A DNA stretch of 10,421 nucleotides, taken from positions 1-10,421 of the forward strand of contig JAFAJU010000319.1 of NCBI GenBank assembly GCA_019236035.1, read 5' to 3'. Both the position numbers and the translations under genes were made by a program. Origin of the DNA: Verrucomicrobiota bacterium (lineage in GTDB: Bacteria > Verrucomicrobiota > Verrucomicrobiia > Chthoniobacterales > JAFAMB01). Shown here one piece after another: positions 1 through 6,261 of the stretch (positions are counted from its first letter, which is position 1; each line of letters opens with the position of its first letter). The notes below the pieces were generated by a model. That model saw only the letters and a program-made list of their open reading frames with translations. It was not told where the DNA came from and did no database searches.

Positions 1-31
1 AAATACACAGCGATCTGTTAGCCGGGAAAAC

Positions 32-89
32 AGCGGCGAAGCCGAGACAGAAGATAGCCTAGGCTATGCTCTGTCTCGGCTTCGCCGCT
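32..89. repeat. 58-bp near-perfect palindrome (short member of an intergenic repeat family)
   Basis: The left arm begins AGCGGCGAAGCCGAGACAG (32-50) and its exact reverse complement lies at 71-89. The inner part pairs through AGCCTAGGCT with no loop, leaving two mismatched positions per arm. The same arm sequence recurs at both ends of the foldback element at 9855-10109, so this is a dispersed family and not a private terminator. It lies just beyond the 3' end of the FMN reductase gene, where it could also end transcription, but no T-run follows on either strand. Confidence 0.85.
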
Positions 90-108
90 AATAATCGAAC
101 TAACTGGC

Positions 109-132
109 GTCAGCCGTTTAATTATGACTTAA
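109..132 (+). repeat. Conserved tail motif of the repeat family
   Basis: The sequence GTCAGCCGTTTAATTATGAC followed by TTAA closely matches 10131-10155. It also matches the reverse complement of the 32-bp direct repeats at 9808-9839 and 10186-10217. It sits about 20 bp outside the palindrome, in the same order as at the right end of the large foldback element. No counterpart is visible on the left side of the palindrome within the 31 bases available, so the element may be one-ended or cut by the window edge. It ends 3 bp before the stop codon of the FMN reductase gene. Confidence 0.7.
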
Positions 133-134
133 AG

Positions 135-659
135 CTATCTTTCGATAGCCTGAGCGAGGGCCGAGAGTGCTGAACGCAACGTTCGACTGAATTCCGGGTC
201 AAGAGCGAGGCCCGCGCCATCGGCCGATTGATTGGGAAGTGCGAGGGTCACCGACGCTTCAGGGATGAGGCGTGCTGACATTGTCGTCAGGATCTCGGTC
301 AACTGTGCCTGTGCGTGGATCGCACGAGCCGAAGTATTCAGCAGCGCTACGGCTTTGCCTGGGAATTCAACGCTGGCAACCAGCCAGTCGAGCGCGTTCT
401 TCAGGGATCCCGGTATGCCGTGCGCATATTCGGGACTGGAAATCAGCAACCCCTCCGCGAGACCGACCTCAGCGCGCAACTCAAGCACCGTCGGCGGTGG
501 CGTGTCGCCGTCGAGGTCCGGGTTGAAGTGCGGCAGTGCACCCAGATTCGCATAAAGTGTGATCTCCATGCCGGGCGGTGCCAGTATCCGAGCAGCTCGC
601 AGCACCGCGGTATTGGAAGACGTTGAGCGAAGACTACCCGAAATGGCCAGGATCCGCAT
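135..659 (-). CDS. NAD(P)H-dependent FMN reductase family protein
   Basis: This 174-residue protein is a complete flavodoxin-fold NADPH-dependent FMN reductase (the SsuE/ChrR/azoreductase superfamily). These enzymes use NAD(P)H to reduce FMN, quinones or azo compounds in the cytoplasm. The phosphate-binding loop GSLRSTSSN is at residues 8-16, after a hydrophobic first strand. The family signature PEYAHGIPGSLKNALDW is at residues 76-92. The ATG at 657-659 begins directly before the first beta strand, so the start is secure although no clear Shine-Dalgarno is present. The gene stands alone, divergent from the GNAT gene. It could supply FMNH2 to the SsuD monooxygenases encoded further along, but by motif it looks like a general quinone/azo-type reductase and not specifically SsuE. 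That link is inference; the family call is firm. Confidence 0.88.
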   Translation of the reverse strand: MRILAISGSLRSTSSNTAVLRAARILAPPGMEITLYANLGALPHFNPDLDGDTPPPTVLELRAEVGLAEGLLISSPEYAHGIPGSLKNALDWLVASVEFPGKAVALLNTSARAIHAQAQLTEILTTMSARLIPEASVTLALPNQSADGAGLALDPEFSRTLRSALSALAQAIER

Positions 660-892
660 GCCGCAAATAAGATCGCGCTGAGCTCTCCCGCAAGTTTTCG
701 CTATGCCGCGCGTTCCGCGACATCTGGGATTCAGGCAGGCTCCCTGGAGGGCTCCGTCCTAGCAGCCACCGCTAAAGAGCTCCCTTTCTAGCAATTGTTT
801 TAGGCCGTGACTGCTACGACGGAGCGCAGCGCCTCAGGAGGGCGTTGACTAGTGACGTTAGCATGATTGAATGATCCAACGATTTTGGTTTG

Positions 893-1447
893 ATGCTGAC
901 GACGACACGCCTGCGGCTGAGGCTCTGGCGCGATGAAGATTTGCCCGCGTTCGCTGCGCTAAATTCAGACCCTTGCGTGATGCGATATATGGCGAAGCTG
1001 CTCGACCGTCGGGAAAGCGATGCGAGTGCCGAACGTATTAGACAACAATTCGCACGACGTGGCTTTGGGCTTTGGGCTGTCGAGTTGATGGGGATCGCCG
1101 ACTTCATAGGCTTTACAGGTTTCTCTGTGCCTGGGTTCACAGCTCGCTTCACTTCATGTGTGGAAATCGCTTGGAGATTGGCACGCGATTATTGGGGTTT
1201 CGGCTATGCTACCGAAGCCGCACGCGCAGCTCGTGACTATGGTTTTGTTCATCTAGGATTTGAGGAGATCGTCTCCTTTACCGTTGCAGCTAACCAACGG
1301 TCCCGAAACGTAATGGAGCGTATCGGGATGACCCGTGTGCCCGAGGACGACTTTGAGCATCCGTTACTGCCACCGGGTCATCCGCTGCGCCATCATGTCC
1401 TGTACCGACTCGCTCGTCCTAGCCCGCAAAAATCACGCGATAGCTGA
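893..1447 (+). CDS. GNAT-family N-acetyltransferase (RimJ/RimL-like)
   Basis: This protein of about 184 residues has the layout of RimJ/RimL-type acetyltransferases, which move an acetyl group from acetyl-CoA to an amine on a protein N-terminus or small molecule. It opens with the typical first strand TTTRLRLRLW. The acetyl-CoA loop lies in the segment reading ARDYWGFGYATEAARAARDY. The C-terminal part FTVAANQRSRNVMERIGM is the usual N-x-x-S-xx-V-x-E-x-x-G-M helix. An ATG at 893 is the most likely start. A TTG immediately before it (890) is in frame, and the in-frame ATG at 863 is closed by a stop after three codons. The gene is single, divergent from the FMN reductase and convergent with the exporter, with hairpins after its stop. 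The substrate cannot be read from sequence. Confidence 0.87.
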   Translation: MLTTTRLRLRLWRDEDLPAFAALNSDPCVMRYMAKLLDRRESDASAERIRQQFARRGFGLWAVELMGIADFIGFTGFSVPGFTARFTSCVEIAWRLARDYWGFGYATEAARAARDYGFVHLGFEEIVSFTVAANQRSRNVMERIGMTRVPEDDFEHPLLPPGHPLRHHVLYRLARPSPQKSRDS

Positions 1448-1474
1448 ATCGACGCGCTCATTGCGGGCTAGAAA

Positions 1475-1509
1475 GCTCTTAAACAGGCGCTGCGCGTCTG
1501 TTTAAGAGC
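1475..1509 (+). terminator. Hairpin after the GNAT gene, possible terminator
   Basis: GCTCTTAAACAG (1475-1486) pairs perfectly with CTGTTTAAGAGC (1498-1509) around an 11-base loop. It begins 28 bp after the GNAT stop. The following bases are T/A-rich (TGATTTTAAAATAAAT) but not a clean T-run, so intrinsic termination is plausible, not certain. Confidence 0.6.
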
Positions 1510-1565
1510 CTGATTTTAAAATAAATGGATCGAAACAGACTGTCTTTAATTCTTCTTTTTAAAAA

Positions 1566-1604
1566 GCAGCGGAATTGTCCGGCGTAGCCGGAGGATTCTG
1601 CTGC
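1566..1604. repeat. Imperfect hairpin in the convergent intergenic region
   Basis: Two 18-base arms (1566-1583 and 1587-1604) pair around the 3-base loop GTA, with two G-U pairs and one mismatch when read as plus-strand RNA. On the minus strand it lies downstream of the exporter gene and its own stronger hairpin. It follows a T/A stretch (about 1550-1565) that reads as a run of A on the plus strand and of T on the minus strand, so it would fit a terminator for the minus-strand gene. Confidence 0.5.
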
Positions 1605-1607
1605 CTG

Positions 1608-1655
1608 AGCCTGCATCGCTCACAAATCTCTGAAGATTTGTGAGCGACGCAGGCT
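1608..1655. terminator. Long stem-loop at the end of the exporter gene
   Basis: Two 22-base arms (1608-1629 and 1634-1655) pair with a single mismatch around a 4-base loop. The stem reaches the last two bases of the exporter stop codon (TAG on the minus strand, 1654-1656), so it must form directly after translation ends. No T-run follows on either side immediately. It may act as a terminator together with the next hairpin, or as a 3'-end mRNA stabiliser. Confidence 0.6.
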
Positions 1656-2595
1656 AGGGGATCGCGGCTAACCCTCTCCAGCCCATGGCACCCATGTAGA
1701 GGGCCACTATCAGAAGGAAGGCGCTGGAGACGTAGGGCAATTTGCGCGCGATAGTTCCAAGGCCTTTGAACCTTCTTTCCGCGTGCCGGATGCTCCATGC
1801 CGCGAGAGACCCAGTAGCCACCAGCGTCACCGCCAACCCGATGCTGAAGGCTAGCACCAAGGCCAATCCCAGTGTGAAATGTTTGATCTGAAGGCAGATG
1901 AGGAGGATCGAAAAGGCTGCCGGGCAAGGGATCAAACCCCCAGTGAGCCCAAATGCGACAATTTGACCGGTCGTGACGTGACGGTTTCCGAAGCGTCTTT
2001 GCAAATCCAAGGCGTGGGCGCGTTCGTGTGCATCTTCGAAATCGTCATCCGGCACCAGTTCATGGTGATGGTGCCCAACTTCACCGGAGGGGACCGTGTA
2101 CGTGTGAGCGTGATGCCCGTGCGCCACGTGAAGGGTAGCCTCAAACTCGGGGGCGACTTCTCCGTGGCCGGTCCGGATGGTAGTGCCCTCTTCATGACTG
2201 GGGCTGTGGGTGTGCCGATAGGCCCGTCCAGAGTGGCTGGCGGCGGCCTTGATGTCCTGGCGCGTGCGCCAGAACATCCAGAGGGCCAGACCACCGACGA
2301 GGACGGCCGACAATAGCTGGAAGTAAGGTTCCGTTGATTCGGCGTTCCACTGATTTCCAAAGTTCAAAGCGAGCGCAGCCAAAGCCCAAATGACCAGGGA
2401 GTGGGAGACCGCCGCCGAGATTCCCAGGACCACTGCCTGTCCGATGGTTCCGCGGATCGCCACGATGAACGCCGCCATCATCGTTTTTGAATGACCTGGC
2501 TCGAGGCCATGCAAGGCGCCCAGGGCAAGTGCGGTTGGAAAGAAGAGCCAGACGTGGACAGTTCCTTGCTGAAGCAGGTGAGAGAACTCGGCCAT
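1654..2595 (-). CDS. rcnA: RcnA-like nickel/cobalt efflux protein
   Basis: This inner-membrane protein of 313 residues belongs to the RcnA branch of the NiCoT family, which exports Ni(II) and Co(II) and protects against excess metal. The first membrane segments hold the signature LGALHGLEPGHSKTMMAAF (residues 25-43), nearly identical to E. coli RcnA. The second half carries GLTGGLIPCPAA (216-227). A large cytosolic or periplasmic loop between them (about 120-195) is rich in histidine and acidic residues, including GHHAH and HHHH clusters, and ends in the conserved EDAHERAHALDLQRRF. The loop makes it longer than the roughly 274-residue E. coli protein. The frame stays open to 2757, but I chose the ATG at 2593-2595 because MAEFSHLLQQG matches the E. 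coli start, and the longer form would run across the operator and into the divergent regulator. It is partnered with the metal sensor gene opposite. Confidence 0.92.
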   Translation of the reverse strand: MAEFSHLLQQGTVHVWLFFPTALALGALHGLEPGHSKTMMAAFIVAIRGTIGQAVVLGISAAVSHSLVIWALAALALNFGNQWNAESTEPYFQLLSAVLVGGLALWMFWRTRQDIKAAASHSGRAYRHTHSPSHEEGTTIRTGHGEVAPEFEATLHVAHGHHAHTYTVPSGEVGHHHHELVPDDDFEDAHERAHALDLQRRFGNRHVTTGQIVAFGLTGGLIPCPAAFSILLICLQIKHFTLGLALVLAFSIGLAVTLVATGSLAAWSIRHAERRFKGLGTIARKLPYVSSAFLLIVALYMGAMGWRGLAAIP

Positions 2596-2602
2596 CTCTA
2601 TG

Positions 2603-2631
2603 AAGTATGCCCCCATACCCCATATTGGCAA
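2603..2631 (-). promoter_or_regulatory. Candidate sigma70-type promoter of the exporter gene
   Basis: On the minus strand TTGCCA (2626-2631) could be a -35 box, followed after 16-17 bases by CATACT/ATACTT (2603-2609) as a -10 box, with the G-tract dyad in the spacer. Initiation would then fall at about the ATG at 2595, implying a leaderless or nearly leaderless message. This is pattern matching only. Confidence 0.35.
2605..2625. promoter_or_regulatory. Candidate CsoR/RcnR-family operator
   Basis: The minus strand reads GTAT-GGGGGC-ATAC (2605-2618), a dyad of four bases flanking a G-tract, preceded by a second run ATATGGG(G). CsoR/RcnR-family repressors are known to bind G/C-tracts flanked by short AT-rich inverted repeats; the E. 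coli RcnR site has the form TACT-G6-N-AGTA. It is in the 87-bp gap between exporter and sensor, 9 bp upstream of the exporter ATG, so a bound repressor would block the exporter directly and probably also control its own gene. Confidence 0.6.
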
Positions 2632-2682
2632 CCGACATTTTAGTGGTAGTTTTGTAAGACTCAGTCCAACAGGTTTAGTCTC

Positions 2683-2967
2683 ATGCCAAATCAGCACGCA
2701 CATTCCAGCGAAGAAAAGAGAGCCCTCAAAATCCGTGTCCGCAAGATCGCCGGCCAATTAGCTGCCATCGAACGGATGATCGATAGCGATAGCGACTGCA
2801 CCGAAGTGTTGACCCAGGTCGTCTCCGCACGAAAAGGCCTCAAATCCTTCGCTGAGGTCATCATCGGTCAGCATGTCGAACACTGTATTCAACACGCTTC
2901 CAGCGAGGCGGAAGGCCGGCGCAAACTGCGCGAACTGCTGGTCGTCTTACAGCGCTACGTGGAGTGA
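2683..2967 (+). CDS. CsoR/RcnR-family metal-sensing repressor, probably nickel-responsive
   Basis: This 94-residue all-helical protein is a member of the CsoR/RcnR/FrmR family of DNA-binding repressors, which release DNA when they bind their metal. It has the family opening RVRKIAGQLAAIERMI and the motif CTEVLTQVVSARKGL. Candidate ligands are His7, Cys39, His64 and Cys68. Their spacing (32, 25, 4) matches what I recall for the nickel sensor InrS (His21, Cys53, His78, Cys82). CsoR has the same Cys-His-Cys set for Cu(I), while E. coli RcnR has His at the last position. Because the divergent neighbour is an RcnA-type Ni/Co exporter, nickel is the likeliest signal and copper less so. An AGG nine bases before the ATG serves as a ribosome site. 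The family is firm; the metal is inference. Confidence 0.88.
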   Translation: MPNQHAHSSEEKRALKIRVRKIAGQLAAIERMIDSDSDCTEVLTQVVSARKGLKSFAEVIIGQHVEHCIQHASSEAEGRRKLRELLVVLQRYVE

Positions 2968-3063
2968 CGGCAGGAAAGTAGCATGCATTTTCCCTGTTGG
3001 CTGTGTTTGCGCCGCGTCGTGAATGCAGGCTGGAAGCCTATGGTACTTTTGGCTTTGTACGGG

Positions 3064-4092
3064 TCATTTCACCGGCAGGGTCGCTGCGCGTACATCCAGC
3101 TTCTTTGGTACTAAATTCAGACTAAAAAAGGTGTCGGCGATCTTTTGTTGATCAGCGATGACGATCGGAGTGACCGGTTGGAATCCCCAGGGCAGATGTT
3201 CAGTGATCCGCTGCAATGTGTCGACATCAATACCAACCTCGTGGGACAAGAGTTCCGCGACGGCGCGGGGCTGTCCTCTCGCCCAGACGGCGGCTTCATC
3301 AACAGCTTCGGTGAGGTCACCGATTATTTCCGGATGAGTCTCGACAAATTTCCGATCGGCCAGAAAAAACTCGCGATTCGCCACGAGTCCCGTGCCATCC
3401 ACCAAAGTCCGCGCTTTCGTCGCCACGCGTGCGACGGTCAGGAACGGATCCCAAATGACCCACGCATCAACGCTGCCACTGTCAAACGCTGCGCGCGCAT
3501 CAGCCGGAGGCAGGTAGACCGGATGAATATCGGAATATTTTAAGCCCGCGCTCTCCAGGGCGCGGACCAGGAGAAAGTGAACGTTTGATCCTTTATTCAG
3601 GGCGACCTTCTTTTCTTTGAGATCGGTGACGGACTTAATCGAAGAATTCTCTGGGACCAGAATGGCCTCGCCCGACGGGTCCGGGCGTTGGTTGCCAATA
3701 TAGACGAAAGGATTGTTTGCGGCCTGCGCAAATATCGGAGGCGCTTCGCCGGTGTGTCCAACGTCAATGGCGCCCGCGTTCATCGCTTCAAGAAGTTGCG
3801 GACCGGCTGGAAATAAAATCCAGTTGATCTTTATGCCACGTTTTGCGAGCCGGTCATCGAACGTGTGACGTGCCTTCACCACATTGAAACTGCCGTATTT
3901 TTGATAACCGATCCGGATGACGCTCAGCGTTTCCTGGTTACCGAGACTCCGGCTGCAGAGCAACAGGACGGGCAAAAGACCGATAATTGCACGGCTCCAA
4001 AATCGCCTCCGGAGCGGGGTGCCCGATCGACTTTGCGTGGGGCTGGTCAACCGTTGGCAAGCATCGAGTGTTTTTAGCGTTGTTCGAGCCAT
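3064..4092 (-). CDS. ssuA: Aliphatic sulfonate ABC transporter, periplasmic binding protein
   Basis: This is the substrate-binding subunit of the sulfonate importer (342 residues from the ATG at 4090-4092; an in-frame TTG at 4101 would add three). It matches SsuA along its length: IRIGYQKYGSFN, the FPAGPQLLEAMNAGAIDVGHTG block, PPIFAQAA, ALNKGSN, and YLPPADARAAFDSGSVDAW, and it ends with NLVPKKLDVR as in E. coli SsuA (319 residues). The N-terminus is unusually long and basic. About 28 residues precede RRRFWSR and a hydrophobic stretch IIGLLPVLLL, so export may use Sec or possibly Tat. The LLLC that follows is a poor lipobox. The gene diverges from ssuD1 instead of heading the operon, and the two sides share an AT-rich motif. 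Its 3' end converges on the metal sensor gene across about 96 bp with no convincing terminator. Confidence 0.93.
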   Translation of the reverse strand: MARTTLKTLDACQRLTSPTQSRSGTPLRRRFWSRAIIGLLPVLLLCSRSLGNQETLSVIRIGYQKYGSFNVVKARHTFDDRLAKRGIKINWILFPAGPQLLEAMNAGAIDVGHTGEAPPIFAQAANNPFVYIGNQRPDPSGEAILVPENSSIKSVTDLKEKKVALNKGSNVHFLLVRALESAGLKYSDIHPVYLPPADARAAFDSGSVDAWVIWDPFLTVARVATKARTLVDGTGLVANREFFLADRKFVETHPEIIGDLTEAVDEAAVWARGQPRAVAELLSHEVGIDVDTLQRITEHLPWGFQPVTPIVIADQQKIADTFFSLNLVPKKLDVRAATLPVK

Positions 4093-4105
4093 AGGTGGCA
4101 ATTAT

Positions 4106-4120
4106 CTATATCAATAGAGT
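4106..4120 (-). promoter_or_regulatory. AT-rich motif upstream of ssuA, copy 1 of a shared site
   Basis: On the minus strand the sequence is ACTCTATTGATATAG, which contains the dyad CTAT-TGAT-ATAG. It matches 12 of 15 positions of the motif before ssuD1 and points toward ssuA, 13 bases before its ATG. It could be a promoter core or a regulator site. Confidence 0.4.
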
Positions 4121-4255
4121 ATACTTTGCGAGCGCCTGGAGTAAAAAGAATTTTCTTCATGGCGACGGATGGGACCTGTTCCCTTGCAATCTTTGGCTGG
4201 GAAGCTTGAGGTACGCGACTGGCTATTTTTAGCGCGAGCTGATTTTTCCTTATTG

Positions 4256-4271
4256 ACTATATTAAAATAGT
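4256..4271 (+). promoter_or_regulatory. AT-rich dyad upstream of ssuD1, copy 2 of a shared site
   Basis: ACTAT-ATTAAA-ATAGT is a 5-bp perfect inverted repeat with a 6-bp centre, in the only strongly AT-rich patch before ssuD1 and 19 bases ahead of its GTG. It matches the motif on the ssuA side in 12 of 15 positions, each pointing toward its own gene. Shared control of both arms of the locus, presumably by sulfur supply, is inference. Confidence 0.45.
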
Positions 4272-4290
4272 ATAGGTTAGTGCCGACTGC

Positions 4291-5490
4291 GTGAAATTGC
4301 TTTGGTTTATCCCAACGCACGGGGACGGACGGTATCTGGGAACGAGCTATGGCGGCCGTCCGCTGGATTTTGGTTATCTGAAACAGATAGCGTGCGCCGT
4401 CGATAACCTTGGCTTCTACGGGGCGTTATTGCCCACAGGGAGGTCGTGCGAAGATGCCTGGGTCACGGCGTCCTCTTTGATCTCTGAAACTCACCGGATG
4501 CGCTTCCTTGTCGCTGTCCGACCGGGTTTGATCTCGCCGAGTTTGGCGGCGCGGATGACCGCGACTTTCGATCGCTTGAGTAACGGCCGGTTGTTGATCA
4601 ATGTGGTCACCGGTGGTGACCCGGTGGAGCTGGCTGGAGATGGTGTGTTTCTGGAACATGACGATCGTTACGACCTCACCGACGAATTCCTGAATATCTG
4701 GCGGGCCTTGGTTGCGAGCCCGGCGGAGGTGAATTTTGCAGGCAAGTATCTCAAGGTACGCGGAGCTAAGAGCCTCTTCAGAGGAATCCAAAAGCCCTAT
4801 CCGGCGCTGTATTTTGGGGGTTCGTCCGACGCCGGTATCGCAGTCGCAGCAAAACACGTCGATTACTATCTGACCTGGGGCGAACCCCCGGCTCAGGTCG
4901 CCCGGAAGATTGAGACTGTTCGGACAGAGGCCGCCCGGTACGGACGAACTATTCGATTTGGAATCCGGTTGCACGTCATCGTTCGTGAATCCGACGATGC
5001 CGCCTGGCGCGACGCTGAGGCCCTGATCAGCCACCTCAGCAATCAGACCATAAGTGCCGCTCAGAAAACGCTGGCTCGCCAGGATTCGATCGGTCAGCAA
5101 CGAATGTTGGCGCTCCAAAAGCTCAACGGAACGAGGCGTACGCGCGACGTCCTGGAGGTCAGCCCGAATCTTTGGTCGGGCGTTGGATTAGTCCGGGGCG
5201 GGGCGGGTACTGCGTTGGTCGGAAGCGCGGAGACTGTTGCCGCGAGAATGCTTGAGTATCGGGACCTTGGAGTTGAGACTTTTATCTTATCCGGCTATCC
5301 CCACCTTGAAGAGGCGTACCGGGTAGCAGAGTTGCTCTTTACCCGGCTGCCGCTAAGGCACGATGAGCGGGAGGAGCGCGACAGGAAGAGTCCATCTTTT
5401 GAAGGCGAAATCGTCGCGAACGAGCTGTTGCCGGATCCGCGGCAGCAGCCTCCCGATCAGGTAAGGGAGGTTTCCCTGCCACTTATATGA
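4291..5490 (+). CDS. ssuD: FMNH2-dependent alkanesulfonate monooxygenase, first copy
   Basis: This cytoplasmic luciferase-like (LLM) TIM-barrel enzyme uses FMNH2 and O2 to split alkanesulfonates to the aldehyde and sulfite. It resembles E. coli SsuD throughout. PTHGDG is at residues 8-13, GRSCEDAW holds Cys53 (E. coli Cys54), RFGIRLH holds Arg226 and His228, GLVRGGAGTALVG holds Arg302 (E. coli Arg297), and SGYPHLEEAYR lies near the end. The GTG start is fixed by alignment of MKLLWFIPTHGDG with its paralog and with E. coli; there is no good ribosome site. Compared with both, it has about five extra residues around 277-285, in the lid segment before Arg302, and a longer polar C-terminal tail. 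Its last four bases overlap the ssuC start (ATGA), so the two are translationally coupled. Confidence 0.95.
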   Translation: MKLLWFIPTHGDGRYLGTSYGGRPLDFGYLKQIACAVDNLGFYGALLPTGRSCEDAWVTASSLISETHRMRFLVAVRPGLISPSLAARMTATFDRLSNGRLLINVVTGGDPVELAGDGVFLEHDDRYDLTDEFLNIWRALVASPAEVNFAGKYLKVRGAKSLFRGIQKPYPALYFGGSSDAGIAVAAKHVDYYLTWGEPPAQVARKIETVRTEAARYGRTIRFGIRLHVIVRESDDAAWRDAEALISHLSNQTISAAQKTLARQDSIGQQRMLALQKLNGTRRTRDVLEVSPNLWSGVGLVRGGAGTALVGSAETVAARMLEYRDLGVETFILSGYPHLEEAYRVAELLFTRLPLRHDEREERDRKSPSFEGEIVANELLPDPRQQPPDQVREVSLPLI

Positions 5491-6260
5491 AAAGTGCGGC
5501 AATCAATCAAATTTTGCCGTGGCTTCTGCCGCTTGGTTTGCTGGCCGTGTGGCAGAGCTTGTCATCGGCCGGCATCTTAACGGGCAGGATTCTGCCCTCA
5601 CCCGTGGCCGTTGTGCTCGCGGGTGTCCATTTGACGCAGACAGGAGAACTGCCATTGCACCTCTTCGAGAGCTTCCGGCGCGCTGCGACCGGACTCTTGA
5701 TTGGCGGATCGATCGGGTTCCTTCTCGGGTTGTTGAATGGACTTTCAGTGCTCGCGGACAGGGTGCTGGACTCCTCAGTTCAGATGGTGCGCAACATTCC
5801 GCACCTGGCAATGATTCCGTTGGTGATTCTTTGGTTTGGGATTGGAGAAGAGGCCAAGCTTTTTCTGATCACGATCGGTGTCTTCTTTCCAATCTATATC
5901 AACACTGTTCATGGAATTCGTTCGATTGATCCCCGTTTGATCGAAATGGGGCGAAGCTACGGTCTAAGCCGGCTTGGATTGTTTTTGAATGTGATCCTGC
6001 CCGGTGCGCTGCCGTCGATCCTGGTTGGTCTGCGATATGCATTGGGCATCATGTGGCTGACGCTGATCGTGGCGGAGACGATCGCATGTGACAACGGGAT
6101 CGGCTACATGACAATGAACGCTCGGGATTTTTTGCAAACCGACGTGGTGCTTTTGGGAATCTGCCTGTACGCGTTGCTCGGGAAAGCGGCTGACATGGTT
6201 ACGCGTCTGCTCGAGCGCCGGCTCTTAAGCTGGAATCCCGCCTACAATTCGATCACTTAG
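5487..6260 (+). CDS. ssuC: Aliphatic sulfonate ABC transporter, permease
   Basis: This 257-residue integral membrane subunit forms the channel of the sulfonate importer, probably as a homodimer. It has an N-terminal membrane segment (about 8-27), the conserved SVQMVRNIPHLAMIPLVILWFGIG (97-120), and the EAA loop (EMGRSYGLS to LPGALPS, 153-177) that contacts the ATPase. Further membrane helices follow, and it ends in RLLSWNPAY like E. coli SsuC. The ATG overlaps the ssuD1 stop. A single base separates its stop from the GTG of ssuB, so all three are in one operon. Its close match to E. coli SsuC makes a taurine (TauC) assignment unlikely. Confidence 0.95.
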   Translation: MKSAAINQILPWLLPLGLLAVWQSLSSAGILTGRILPSPVAVVLAGVHLTQTGELPLHLFESFRRAATGLLIGGSIGFLLGLLNGLSVLADRVLDSSVQMVRNIPHLAMIPLVILWFGIGEEAKLFLITIGVFFPIYINTVHGIRSIDPRLIEMGRSYGLSRLGLFLNVILPGALPSILVGLRYALGIMWLTLIVAETIACDNGIGYMTMNARDFLQTDVVLLGICLYALLGKAADMVTRLLERRLLSWNPAYNSIT

Positions 6261-6261
6261 A

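Noticed and set aside
232..626. Plus-strand open frames antisense to the FMN reductase
   Set aside because: They are shadows of a well-supported gene and their products show low-complexity Arg/Ser-rich composition without family motifs.
660..892. A small gene or regulatory element between the FMN reductase and GNAT genes
   Set aside because: The 233 bp contain no convincing open frame, ribosome site or dyad; an ATG at 863 is stopped after three codons.
2596..2757. Longer exporter reading frame starting at 2757
   Set aside because: The extra 54 residues overlap the divergent sensor gene and the operator, lack similarity to RcnA, and the ATG at 2595 matches the known start of the family.
2968..3063. 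Terminator between the sensor gene and ssuA
   Set aside because: The best candidate is a 5-bp stem AGGCT/AGCCT at 3027-3039 with no clear T-run, too weak to annotate.
4120..4255. A SAM or other sulfur-related riboswitch upstream of ssuD1
   Set aside because: I looked for the conserved SAM-I core and a terminator or anti-terminator pair and found neither; only a small GCTA-TTTT-TAGC hairpin (4222-4233) is present.
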